Positions 16,562 through 24,029 of a DNA stretch of 64,000 nucleotides are shown piece by piece (within the stretch, counting starts at the first letter, position 1; the number at the start of each line of letters is the position of its first letter). A program made the translations under genes and the position numbers. The stretch covers positions 124,001 through 188,000 of the forward strand of contig NZ_BOMH01000002.1 of the NCBI RefSeq assembly GCF_016862095.1, in the 5' to 3' direction. The notes beneath the pieces are model-generated. The model made no database searches. It saw only the letters and a list, made by a program, of their open reading frames with translations, and had not been told where the DNA came from. This DNA comes from Actinoplanes cyaneus (GTDB lineage Bacteria; Actinomycetota; Actinomycetes; Mycobacteriales; Micromonosporaceae).

Positions 16562-17733
16562 GCCGGCAACTTCTGCTTGGCCCAGTCCGTGGCGACGAAC
16601 TGCCCGCCCTTCACCACGTTGATCGAGATGTAGTCGGCGGTCAGCCCGGCGTGGTCGGTGGCGGTGTAGGCGTATCTGCCGTTCGGGGTGACCAGCGTCA
16701 GGCCCTCGAACCCGGCGCGGATCTTCGCGGGGTCGGCGCTGTTCGCCTTCGTCACGGCGGCGGCCAGCAGCTTCACGCCGGTGTAGCCGTCCGCGGCGAA
16801 CTGGGGCGGCGGATAGCCGTGCGCCGCCTGGAACGGCTTGGACAGCTCCTCGATCGCGGTCTTCTGCGGCCCGGCCGGCAGCGCGTCACCGACGACAGCG
16901 ATCGAACTGGCGACGAAGACGCCCTCAGCAGCGGGGCCGGCGGGTTTGAGCCACAACGAGCTGGCCTGCGAGCCGGTGAACATCAGCGGCAGGCCGACGC
17001 CGGCGGTCGCGTACTGCTTGGCGAAGGCGACCGCGGGCGCGCCGGTCGACCAGACGGTCAGCGCCTGCGCGCCGGACGCCTTGACGTGGTTGAGGACGGC
17101 ACTGAACTCGGTGGTGGTCGTCTGGAACTCCTCGTCGGCGACCAGCGTGACGCCGTACTGCGAAGCCTTGCTCTTCATGCCGCTGGTGCCGGCGTTGGCA
17201 TAGGAGCTGCGGGAGTCGTGCGCGACGGCGATCTTGGTGTAGCCCTGCGCCTGGTAGTACTGCAGGATCCGGTCGGCGTAGGTCGCGGAGGTCGCGGGGA
17301 CCACGAAGACGTCCGGGTGGATCGGGTTGACCTGCTCGTCCGCCGGGGTCAGCGACACGTAGGGGATCTTGGCGCGGTCGACCTGCGGGATCGTCGCGAG
17401 CGCGGAGTTGGAGAACGGCGAGCCGATCACCGCGGCCACGTCGCTGCCCTTGAGCTCGTTGAAGCTGAGCACCGACTGCTCGGGCTGGCTCTTGTCGTCG
17501 CGCACGAGCAGCTCGATCTGCCGGCCGAGCAGTCCGCCGGCGCTGTTGATCTGCTGGACGGCGAGCTCGACGGCCTTCTTGTCCTCGCTGCCGAGCGGGG
17601 CGTAGTTGCCGGTCAGGGAGAGGATCGCGCCGATCTTGAGCGATCCGCCGTCGTTGCCGTCCTTGCCGCCGTCGCCGCAGGCTGCGGTGGTCACGAGGAG
17701 GAGCGCGGCGAGGGATGACAGGAGGAGTTTCAT
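16558..17733 (-). CDS. livK: LivK-type substrate-binding lipoprotein
   Basis: A 391-residue lipoprotein with the lipobox VTTAAC directly followed by a Gly/Asp-rich linker. The mature domain is a type I periplasmic-binding fold (IGAILSLTGNYAPLGSEDKKAVELA, then VAAVIGSPFSNSALATIPQVDRAKIPYVSLTPA). It is the first gene of the operon livK-G-F-H-M-hydrolase and sets substrate specificity. The divergent PaaX-family gene, 104 bases away, suggests a carboxylic or aromatic acid effector, but the ligand is not readable from the sequence. Confidence 0.92.
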   Translation of the reverse strand: MKLLLSSLAALLLVTTAACGDGGKDGNDGGSLKIGAILSLTGNYAPLGSEDKKAVELAVQQINSAGGLLGRQIELLVRDDKSQPEQSVLSFNELKGSDVAAVIGSPFSNSALATIPQVDRAKIPYVSLTPADEQVNPIHPDVFVVPATSATYADRILQYYQAQGYTKIAVAHDSRSSYANAGTSGMKSKASQYGVTLVADEEFQTTTTEFSAVLNHVKASGAQALTVWSTGAPAVAFAKQYATAGVGLPLMFTGSQASSLWLKPAGPAAEGVFVASSIAVVGDALPAGPQKTAIEELSKPFQAAHGYPPPQFAADGYTGVKLLAAAVTKANSADPAKIRAGFEGLTLVTPNGRYAYTATDHAGLTADYISINVVKGGQFVATDWAKQKLPA

Positions 17734-17799
17734 GTCGCCCGCTTTCTGTATTGATCACGGCCGATTTCGTTTGTATGACCGCCAAGTTAGGCGTGAATG

Positions 17800-17811
17800 T
17801 GACGCTGGTCA
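17800..17811. promoter_or_regulatory. Candidate operator between livK and the PaaX-family gene
   Basis: A perfect short inverted repeat, TGAC-GCTG-GTCA, lies in the 104-base divergent gap, followed at once by an AT-rich AATAAACT that could be a -10 element for the regulator. A second imperfect pair, CGCC...GGCG, lies 20 bases to the left. Either may be bound by the adjacent regulator. This is inferred from position and symmetry only. Confidence 0.35.
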
Positions 17812-17837
17812 ATAAACTGCCCACCATCTTCGGTACT

Positions 17838-18638
17838 GTGCGACTCGTGCGCTCAACGTCGCTCATGCTCACGTTCCTCGGAGACCACCTGCTCGATCGC
17901 GGCGTGTGCGTCTCCTCCGGCAGCGTCATCGACGTCCTGCGCCGCACCGGGATCTCCGAGGAGGCCACCCGCTCGACGCTGACCCGGCTCACCGCGCGCG
18001 GGCTGCTGCGCCGGCAACGGCACGGGCGGCGGATGTACTTCGGGCTGACCGACCGGTCCACCCGGATCCTGCGCGACGGATCGGTCCGGCTCTGGAAGAC
18101 CGGCGCGGTCAACCACGACTGGGACGGGACGTGGACCCTGCTCGCCTTCTCGCTCCCCGCCGAGCGCCGCCGCGAACGCCACGACCTGCGCGCCCAGCTC
18201 GCGTGGGCCGGCTTCGGGCCGGTGCAGGGCGGCCTCTGGATCGCGCCGGGCCAGCCCGACGTCACCGCCGTGCTGGCCGAACTCGACCTCGGGTCACACC
18301 TGCGGATCTTCCACGCCCGGGCCGACCCGGCCACCGACATCGGCGAGATGATCTCCCACGCGTACGACCTCCCGGCGCTCGCCGCGCGCTACACCGACTT
18401 CCGGTCGCGGTGGGCGTCCCCGGCGTTCCCCGGCGATCCGCTCGCCGCGAAGCTGCACCTGGTCACCGACTGGCTCCAGATCATCCGCCAGGACCCCCGC
18501 CTGCCCATCCCGCACCTGCCCCCGGACTGGCCGGCCGCCGCCGCCCAGGAGCTCTTCTTCGACCTCAACAGCCGCCTCGCCGAACCCGCCGCCGAGATCG
18601 CCGCCCCCCTCCTCGACACCGTCCCCGCCACCGCCTGA
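17838..18638 (+). CDS. PaaX-family transcriptional regulator
   Basis: A 266-residue regulator starting at GTG 17838 (or GTG 17847). The N-terminal winged helix reads GDHLLDRGVCVSSGSVIDVLRRTGISEEATRSTLTRL, and the central WLLAFSLP-like block (GTWTLLAFSLPAERRRERHDLRAQL) is the PaaX-like middle domain. The C-terminal domain is all-helical. PaaX proteins repress aromatic-acid catabolic genes and are released by acyl-CoA intermediates. Divergence from the Liv-type importer makes it the likely local regulator of that operon. An in-frame extension upstream lacks regulator-like sequence. Confidence 0.85.
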   Translation: MRLVRSTSLMLTFLGDHLLDRGVCVSSGSVIDVLRRTGISEEATRSTLTRLTARGLLRRQRHGRRMYFGLTDRSTRILRDGSVRLWKTGAVNHDWDGTWTLLAFSLPAERRRERHDLRAQLAWAGFGPVQGGLWIAPGQPDVTAVLAELDLGSHLRIFHARADPATDIGEMISHAYDLPALAARYTDFRSRWASPAFPGDPLAAKLHLVTDWLQIIRQDPRLPIPHLPPDWPAAAAQELFFDLNSRLAEPAAEIAAPLLDTVPATA

Positions 18639-18662
18639 CGATGCTGCCGGAGACCGGCCGGC

Positions 18663-18700
18663 GCTCAGGGGTGCTTCCAGGGCTTGAGGCACCCCTGAGC
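18663..18700. repeat. Hairpin related to the TCGTGCCTC element (copy E)
   Basis: Left arm 18663-18674 (GCTCAGGGGTGC) and right arm 18689-18700 are perfect 12-base complements around a 14-base loop. The loop/arm junction TTGAGGCAC and the following GAGCACCAGC resemble the loop and arm of the longer hairpins elsewhere in the window, so it is probably a diverged member. It lies between the convergent PaaX-family and amine oxidase genes. The rest of the 298-base gap (18639-18936) shows only a short TGACC/GGTCA stem at 18924-18939. Confidence 0.6.
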
Positions 18701-18936
18701 ACCAGCTGGCCAGCGGTGGGCGCGCGGCGAGGCTGGGGCGGGATCGGCTCGCGTGGCGACAGCCCGGCCGGAGCTCGCTGGGCGGGCCGGCGCCGGGACT
18801 CGGCCGCGGCCCGGCGCCAGGGGCAGGGAAGGTGCGGTTGTGAGAGCTGCTGGCCCGTACTGCGGCAAAGGTGCGGGAAGCGGGAAGCCTCGCCGGCGGC
18901 AGCGTGCCTGGTTGGGGGGAAGGTGACCGAAAATGG

Positions 18937-20187
18937 TCATCGTGGTGCCGGGACGGCGTTTCTGAAGATCTCGGTGGCGCGGGCGGCGATCTGCTCGTCG
19001 GTGCCGGTCCAGAGTGTGTCCAGCCAGTCGCCGGCGAAGAGGCCGACCAGCGTAGGGGTGCCGTCGGCGGCGGTCGCGTCGAGCCACTCGCTGATGCAGG
19101 TGTCCGCCGGGCCGTGGACGCGGTAGTAGCCGTGCTCGGGCCAGAACCTCTCGGCGAAGCGGAGCACGACCTTCTCGACCCGGCCCGCGCCGAGGCGGGA
19201 CAGGGCGGCGCGATGCGGCTCGGGCAGCGGCGGGTCGAACGCGATCGCGCCGGCCGCCAGGACCGGGACCGGAGCCGTGACGATGACGGCGTCGGCTCTC
19301 TTCGACGACTCCCCCAGCACCGGATCGTCCTTGATCACCAGGATGCCGTCGTCGGCGACCAGGATCCGGTCGACCCTCCGGTCGAGCCGGATGCGCAAGC
19401 CCTTCGCGAGATGCTCGGTGAGCAGCCGGTAGCCGCCGGCGATCCAGCGGTCGCCCTCGCCGACTCCCGGCTCGAAGCCGTGCCGCGCGCTCAGCCAGGA
19501 CAGCGGCGCGCCGGTGTCCATGACGATCTCGGCGTCGACGAACCGGTGGATCTCGGCCGCCGACCAGGGTGCGGGCTCGCGCAGCCAGTCGTCCAGGACG
19601 TCCGCGATGCTCGCGTCCGGGGCCGCCGCGGCGAGCCGTTTCCGCACGTCGTCCTCGATTCCGCCGGGGAACCGCTCGCCGGTGAGGACCATCGGATCGG
19701 TGAAGTCGGTGACGACCGTGCGCAGGCCGAACCGCTCGGCGAGCCGGGCCAGGACGTTCTCGTCGTACTGCTGGAGCCAGTTGGCGCCCAGGTCGAAAGC
19801 GCCACCGGCGACCTCGACGCCGGCGGTGCGGCCACCGATCCGGTCCCGGGCCTCCCAGATCTCGACCTCGAGCCAGTGATCGTCGAGCAGGCGCGCCGCC
19901 CCGAGCCCGGCCATCCCGGCGCCGACCACCACGATCTCGGTGTGGCCCCGCTCGATCGCCCAGGCCGCGGCGGCCCGCCCCTGCTCGAAGGCGCCGTGGG
20001 TCATCCCGGCCCGGGTCGGGTGGGTGGCCTCCCCCGCGATCCGCAGCCGGTCGTGCACCGGCATGCCCAGGGCGATCCGGTCCTGCGGGGAGCCGTGCCG
20101 GCCGATCAGGCTCCACGAGCCGCGCGCCCACGGGTCCTCGCCCCAGTGCGAGACCGCGGACCCGAGCAGCGTGACCTTGATCGACAT
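18937..20187 (-). CDS. FAD-dependent amine oxidase-like protein with circularly permuted order
   Basis: A 416-residue flavoprotein of the monoamine oxidase superfamily. In ordinary members the Rossmann GxGxxG is at the N-terminus and the FAD-contact motif GEAT...HGA...SG is at the C-terminus. Here residues 15-27 (WGEDPWARGSWS), 52-57 (GEATHP) and 64-70 (HGAFEQG) come first. IVVVGAGMAGLGAARL (85-100), EARDRIGGRT (112-121) and GANWLQ (134-139) follow, and the protein ends where family members normally meet the WGEDP block. An in-frame TAA lies 12 bases before the ATG, so the start cannot be much further upstream. The substrate is unknown. I am sure of the motif order and less sure that the enzyme is active. 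Confidence 0.85.
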   Translation of the reverse strand: MSIKVTLLGSAVSHWGEDPWARGSWSLIGRHGSPQDRIALGMPVHDRLRIAGEATHPTRAGMTHGAFEQGRAAAAWAIERGHTEIVVVGAGMAGLGAARLLDDHWLEVEIWEARDRIGGRTAGVEVAGGAFDLGANWLQQYDENVLARLAERFGLRTVVTDFTDPMVLTGERFPGGIEDDVRKRLAAAAPDASIADVLDDWLREPAPWSAAEIHRFVDAEIVMDTGAPLSWLSARHGFEPGVGEGDRWIAGGYRLLTEHLAKGLRIRLDRRVDRILVADDGILVIKDDPVLGESSKRADAVIVTAPVPVLAAGAIAFDPPLPEPHRAALSRLGAGRVEKVVLRFAERFWPEHGYYRVHGPADTCISEWLDATAADGTPTLVGLFAGDWLDTLWTGTDEQIAARATEIFRNAVPAPR

Positions 20188-20272
20188 GGGCGGAGGTTAC
20201 CAACGCGGTCACCCGGTCGCGCCAGGGGTTTTGACGCGGTCGCGCGCTCATGCCGTACGCGCGAATCGGGTT

Positions 20273-20866
20273 TTATGGGTTCTTGGTGTTGATCAGGGTG
20301 TGGGCGATGTCGCGGGCGACGGTGGTGATCGCGGTCTCGGAGGCGTCGAGGCCGCGGGCGGCCATCAGCACGATGTTGACGCTGAGCAGGGCGGACCGGA
20401 CCCGCAGCGTCTCCTCGATCGGGGCGTCCGGGCCGGTCAGGATGTCGAACAGCTCGGTCAGCTTGCCGAACATGCTCTCCCGTTCGCCCTTGCCGGGGTG
20501 CAGCTCGCGGACCACGTGCTGGTTGGCCATGGCGAACTTCATGGCGGCCATGCCGCTGCCGACGCTCAGGTCGATCATGCGGTCGACGGCCCGGGCGCGC
20601 AGCTCGGGACTCGGCGGCTGCTCGCGGGCCCAGGTGACCAGCTCGTCGAGGGCGTCCAGGTGCGCCTGGAAGATCGACAGGACGATGCTTTCCTTGCTGC
20701 TGTAGTGGTAGTACAGCGCGGCCTTGGTGATGCCCAGGCGCTCGGCGATCTCCCGCAGCGACGTGGCCTCGTAACCGCGCTCGGTGAACAGCTCGATGGC
20801 CACCCTGCGGATCTCGGCTTTCGTGTCGGCGCCTCGCCGCTGTCCTGCCGCCATCGCTGCACACAC
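20273..20866 (-). CDS. TetR family repressor of the adjacent MFS pump
   Basis: A 197-residue regulator. Its helix-turn-helix reads EATSLREIAERLGITKAALYYHYSSKESI at about residues 30-60, followed by an all-helical ligand domain. ATG 20866 or ATG 20854 could be the start; the second (MAAGQRR) is more usual. It is divergent from the MFS transporter across 79 bases that contain two 18-base palindromes. This arrangement strongly implies autoregulation and repression of the pump, relieved by a drug-like ligand. Confidence 0.92.
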   Translation of the reverse strand: MCAAMAAGQRRGADTKAEIRRVAIELFTERGYEATSLREIAERLGITKAALYYHYSSKESIVLSIFQAHLDALDELVTWAREQPPSPELRARAVDRMIDLSVGSGMAAMKFAMANQHVVRELHPGKGERESMFGKLTELFDILTGPDAPIEETLRVRSALLSVNIVLMAARGLDASETAITTVARDIAHTLINTKNP

Positions 20867-20882
20867 CCTTTCTCGTTTGCCA

Positions 20883-20900
20883 ACTTACCGTGCGGCAAGT
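20883..20900. promoter_or_regulatory. TetR operator O1
   Basis: The 18-base palindrome ACTTACCGTGCGGCAAGT has one mismatched pair. It shares the pattern ACTKACCGNNCGGYMAGT with the second site 23 bases to its right and lies close to the tetR start. Two copies of the same symmetric sequence between divergent tetR and MFS genes are strong circumstantial evidence for binding by this TetR. Confidence 0.8.
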
Positions 20901-20905
20901 AGGCT

Positions 20906-20923
20906 ACTGACCGGCCGGTAAGT
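20906..20923. promoter_or_regulatory. TetR operator O2
   Basis: The 18-base palindrome ACTGACCGGCCGGTAAGT has one mismatched pair and lies 22 bases before the MFS start codon, so a bound repressor would block transcription or initiation there. It matches O1 in both half-sites. Confidence 0.8.
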
Positions 20924-20945
20924 AAGACTACCGAAGGAAGTCGCC

Positions 20946-22490
20946 GTGACCCAACCCGTCCGCTTCACCCATCGCGAGATCATGGTGACCATGAGCGGTC
21001 TCGTGATCGCCATGCTGCTCGCCATGCTCGACAACATGATCGTGGCGCCCGCGCTTCCCACGATCGTCGGCGACCTGCACGGCCTGAACCATCTGGCCTG
21101 GGTGACGACCGGCTACGTGCTCGCCTCCACCGTCGCCACCCCGATCTGGGGCAAACTCGGCGACCTGCTCGGCCGGCGGGTCACCTTCCTCAGCGCCATC
21201 GCGATCTTCCTGGTCGGCTCGGCGCTCTGCGGCATGTCGCAGAACATGGGCGAGCTGATCGCGTTCCGCGCCGTGCAGGGCCTCGGCGCCGGCGGCCTGA
21301 TGGTCGGCGTCATGTCGGTGCTGGCCGACATCGTCCCGCCGCGCGAGCGCGGGAAGTACCAGGGCGTGATGATGGCCGTCATGCCGGTCGCGATGATCGG
21401 CGGCCCGCTGGTCGGCGGCTTCATCACCGACAACCTGAACTGGCGCTGGGCGTTCTACGTCAACCTGCCGCTGGGTGTCGTCGCGCTCGCCGTCTGCTGG
21501 TTCGTCCTCGCGAAACTGCCCCGCGGCGCCGGCAAGGCCCGCATCGACTGGCTCGGCGCCGGCCTGCTCAGCCTCTGGATCACCGCGCTCGTGCTGATCA
21601 CCACGTGGGGCGGCAACGAGTATGCCTGGGGGTCCCCGCAGATCCTCGGCCTGCTCGCGCTGACCGTCGCCGCCTTCGCCGCGTTCGTCGTGGTCGAGCG
21701 CCGCTCCGCCGAGCCGATCATGCCGCTCTCGGTCTTCGCCAACCGCAACTTCGCCCTGGCCGGCGCGCTGAGCCTGATCGTCGGCTTCGCCATGTTCGGC
21801 GGCATCACGCTGCTGCCGCAGTTCCAGCAGTACGTGCAGGGTGCCTCGGCCACCAACAGCGGGCTGCTGCTCATGCCGATGATGATCTCCGCGATGGTGG
21901 TCTCCCTGGCCGGCGGTCAGCTGATCACCCGCACCGGGCGCTACCGGGCGCTGCCGATCGCCGGGACCGTGCTGATGACCGCCGGCCTGGCACTGTTCGC
22001 CACCATGGACACCGGCACGTCACGGTTCACCACCGGGCTGTTCATGGCCGTGCTCGGCGCCGGCATGGGCTGCCTGATGCAGACCACGATGCTGATCGCG
22101 CAGAACAGCTCGCCGGTCACCACGATCGGCGCCGCCACCGGCGCGGCCACGTTCCTGCGCAACATGGGCGGGTCGCTCGGCGTGTCGCTGCTCAGCACGA
22201 TCTACACCAACCACCTGCTCGACTCGCTCGCCGGGACCACCGGCGGCGCGGCGACCAGCGCCGGGTCGGCGGCCGGGATGACCCCGGCGATGCTGCGGGC
22301 GCTGCCCGAGCCGGTGCGGCAGGCGTTCGCGGCGGCGGTCACGAGCGGGATCGGAGCGGCGTTCATGTGGGGCGCGATCGCGGCCGCGGCCGGCGTCGTC
22401 GTGGCGCTGTTCATCAAGCACGTGCCGCTGCGCGGGTTCGCCGACGCGCCGAAGCCGGAGGTGGCGGCGGCCGAGCTGCAGACCGCCTAG
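20946..22490 (+). CDS. MFS multidrug efflux transporter (DHA2/EmrB-QacA type)
   Basis: A 514-residue, 14-helix drug:proton antiporter. Motif A reads GKLGDLLGRRV, motif C GPLVGGFITDNLNWRWAFYVNLPLG, and motif D1 LDNMIVAPALPTIVGDL lies in helix 1. The start is GTG 20946 with a GAAGGAAG ribosome site. It is controlled by the divergent TetR through two palindromes. Its stop overlaps the end of the convergent phosphoesterase gene by 4 bases. The exported substrate is unknown. Confidence 0.95.
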   Translation: MTQPVRFTHREIMVTMSGLVIAMLLAMLDNMIVAPALPTIVGDLHGLNHLAWVTTGYVLASTVATPIWGKLGDLLGRRVTFLSAIAIFLVGSALCGMSQNMGELIAFRAVQGLGAGGLMVGVMSVLADIVPPRERGKYQGVMMAVMPVAMIGGPLVGGFITDNLNWRWAFYVNLPLGVVALAVCWFVLAKLPRGAGKARIDWLGAGLLSLWITALVLITTWGGNEYAWGSPQILGLLALTVAAFAAFVVVERRSAEPIMPLSVFANRNFALAGALSLIVGFAMFGGITLLPQFQQYVQGASATNSGLLLMPMMISAMVVSLAGGQLITRTGRYRALPIAGTVLMTAGLALFATMDTGTSRFTTGLFMAVLGAGMGCLMQTTMLIAQNSSPVTTIGAATGAATFLRNMGGSLGVSLLSTIYTNHLLDSLAGTTGGAATSAGSAAGMTPAMLRALPEPVRQAFAAAVTSGIGAAFMWGAIAAAAGVVVALFIKHVPLRGFADAPKPEVAAAELQTA

Positions 22491-22939
22491 CTCAGCTCCC
22501 GCACCTCGCGAGTGAGGGTGTCGTAGGTTCTCGCCGCGACGAAATGCCCGCAATCCGGACCGGCCGGGATCGCGGGCATCGTCGTTCCCGGGAATCGCAG
22601 GGCCAGGCTGACGTGCGGGGTCCACTCCTGCGGCGGCGGCCACGCGTCCGGCAGCGCCGACCAGATCCGCCGGTGCAGCTCGCGCAGCTCCGGCGTCGGG
22701 GTCACCTCCCGGACCAGCGCCCGCCCGAGCCGCGTCACCGGCCCCAGCTCGGCCGCCAATGGCAAGGTCAGCGGCGGCAGCCCGGCCAGCGACGACGCTC
22801 GGACCAAGGTCAGGTGCGGGCGGTTGGTCGGGTGCGGATGACGCGCCAGGCTCGGCAGTCCGCATTCTTCGAGAAAGGACCATTGCCGGCGTACGGCGCC
22901 GTCCAGCTCCTGATCGAGGAGCAGCTCGACGGTGTGCAC
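22487..22939 (-). CDS. 2H phosphoesterase (2'-5' RNA ligase-like)
   Basis: A 150-residue protein with two Hx[TS] motifs, RPHLTL (around residue 41) and TPHVSLAL (around residue 107), about 65 residues apart. This is the hallmark of the 2H phosphoesterase fold, which acts on 2',3'-cyclic phosphates or 2'-5' linkages in RNA or nucleotides. The GTG start follows the stop of the SplB-like gene after one base, so the two genes are almost certainly one transcript. The substrate is unknown; a link to RNA or nucleotide repair is only inference from this pairing. Confidence 0.75.
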   Translation of the reverse strand: MHTVELLLDQELDGAVRRQWSFLEECGLPSLARHPHPTNRPHLTLVRASSLAGLPPLTLPLAAELGPVTRLGRALVREVTPTPELRELHRRIWSALPDAWPPPQEWTPHVSLALRFPGTTMPAIPAGPDCGHFVAARTYDTLTREVRELS

Positions 22940-22940
22940 C

Positions 22941-24002
22941 TCAGAACGCGTAGCGCACGTGGAGATACGGGGTCCGCGTGACGATCAGGTCGAGCAGCGC
23001 GGCGACGTGACGGCCCTTCTCCCCCGTGCGGTATCTGACGTTCCACGAGCCGTTCTGCGAGCGTTTCGGCTGCTGGAGATCGGGACGCCAGATCAGCTCC
23101 TCGGCTTTGGGATGCCAGCCGAGATTGACCTCGTGCAGCTCCCGGTTGTGGGTCAGGAAGATGACCTCGGCGGCCAGCTGCGCCCTGGCGGCCGGGCCGA
23201 TCCCGGCGTCGAGCTGATCGAGCAGCTCCGCCCAGTCGTCGAGCCAGCCGTCGCGCACCACGACCGGGCTGAAGTTGACGTGCACCTCGTAGCCCGCCTC
23301 GACGAAGTCGTCGATCGCCGCGATCCGCTCCGCGATCGGGGAGGTGCGGATGTCGAGAACCTTGGCGTCGCGCTGCGGCATCAGGGAGAAGCGGATCCGG
23401 GTACGCCCCTGGGGGTCCCAGTCCAGCAGGTCACGGTTCACGTGCTTGGTCGCGAACGACGCCTTCGCGGTCGGCAGCCACCGGAACAGGTCCACCAGGT
23501 CGTGGACGTTGTCGCTGATCCGGGCGTCGGCGCTGCAGTCGGAGTTCTCACCGATGTCGTACACCCAGGCGGCCGGATCGCACTCGTTCGGCGCCGGCTT
23601 CGTCCCCTGCCGGTGGACGTGCCCCGACACGTACGCGCAAATCTTGTCGATGTTGGCGAAGACCGTGATCGGGTTGCTGTAGCCCTTGTGGCGCGGCACG
23701 TAACAGTAGGCGCACGCCATCGCGCATCCGTTCGCGGTGGACGGGGCGATGAAGTCCGCGGAACGCCCGTTCGGCCGCGCGGTCAGCGTCTTCTTGACGC
23801 CGAGCACCAGCGCCTCGCGTTTGATCCGCACCCAGCGGTTGACGTTCGTCTCGTCGCCGTAGAGTTCCGGGATCCGATGGTGACTCTCCACCTCGACGAG
23901 CTCCGCCGCCGGGAAGCGCGCGAGGATCTCTTTCCCTCGCGGCATCCCGGCGGCGGCCGGCTCGACGTAGATGCGGCGGATGTCCAGCAGGTCAGCTGTC
24001 AT
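22941..24002 (-). CDS. Spore photoproduct lyase-family radical SAM protein
   Basis: A 353-residue radical SAM enzyme with the canonical CxxxCxxC motif CAMACAYC (Cys93, 97, 100), followed by YVPRHKGYSNPITVFAN. Flanking text such as ENSDCSADARISDNV and HVNFSPVVVRDGWLDDW matches SplB-family proteins found in non-endospore-forming bacteria. SplB reverses the 5-thyminyl-5,6-dihydrothymine lesion in Bacillus; actinobacterial members may repair DNA photoproducts, but this is not proven. It is followed after one base by the 2H phosphoesterase. Confidence 0.85.
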   Translation of the reverse strand: MTADLLDIRRIYVEPAAAGMPRGKEILARFPAAELVEVESHHRIPELYGDETNVNRWVRIKREALVLGVKKTLTARPNGRSADFIAPSTANGCAMACAYCYVPRHKGYSNPITVFANIDKICAYVSGHVHRQGTKPAPNECDPAAWVYDIGENSDCSADARISDNVHDLVDLFRWLPTAKASFATKHVNRDLLDWDPQGRTRIRFSLMPQRDAKVLDIRTSPIAERIAAIDDFVEAGYEVHVNFSPVVVRDGWLDDWAELLDQLDAGIGPAARAQLAAEVIFLTHNRELHEVNLGWHPKAEELIWRPDLQQPKRSQNGSWNVRYRTGEKGRHVAALLDLIVTRTPYLHVRYAF

Positions 24003-24029
24003 GGCTTGTCCAGGATATCCGCCTTTCCT

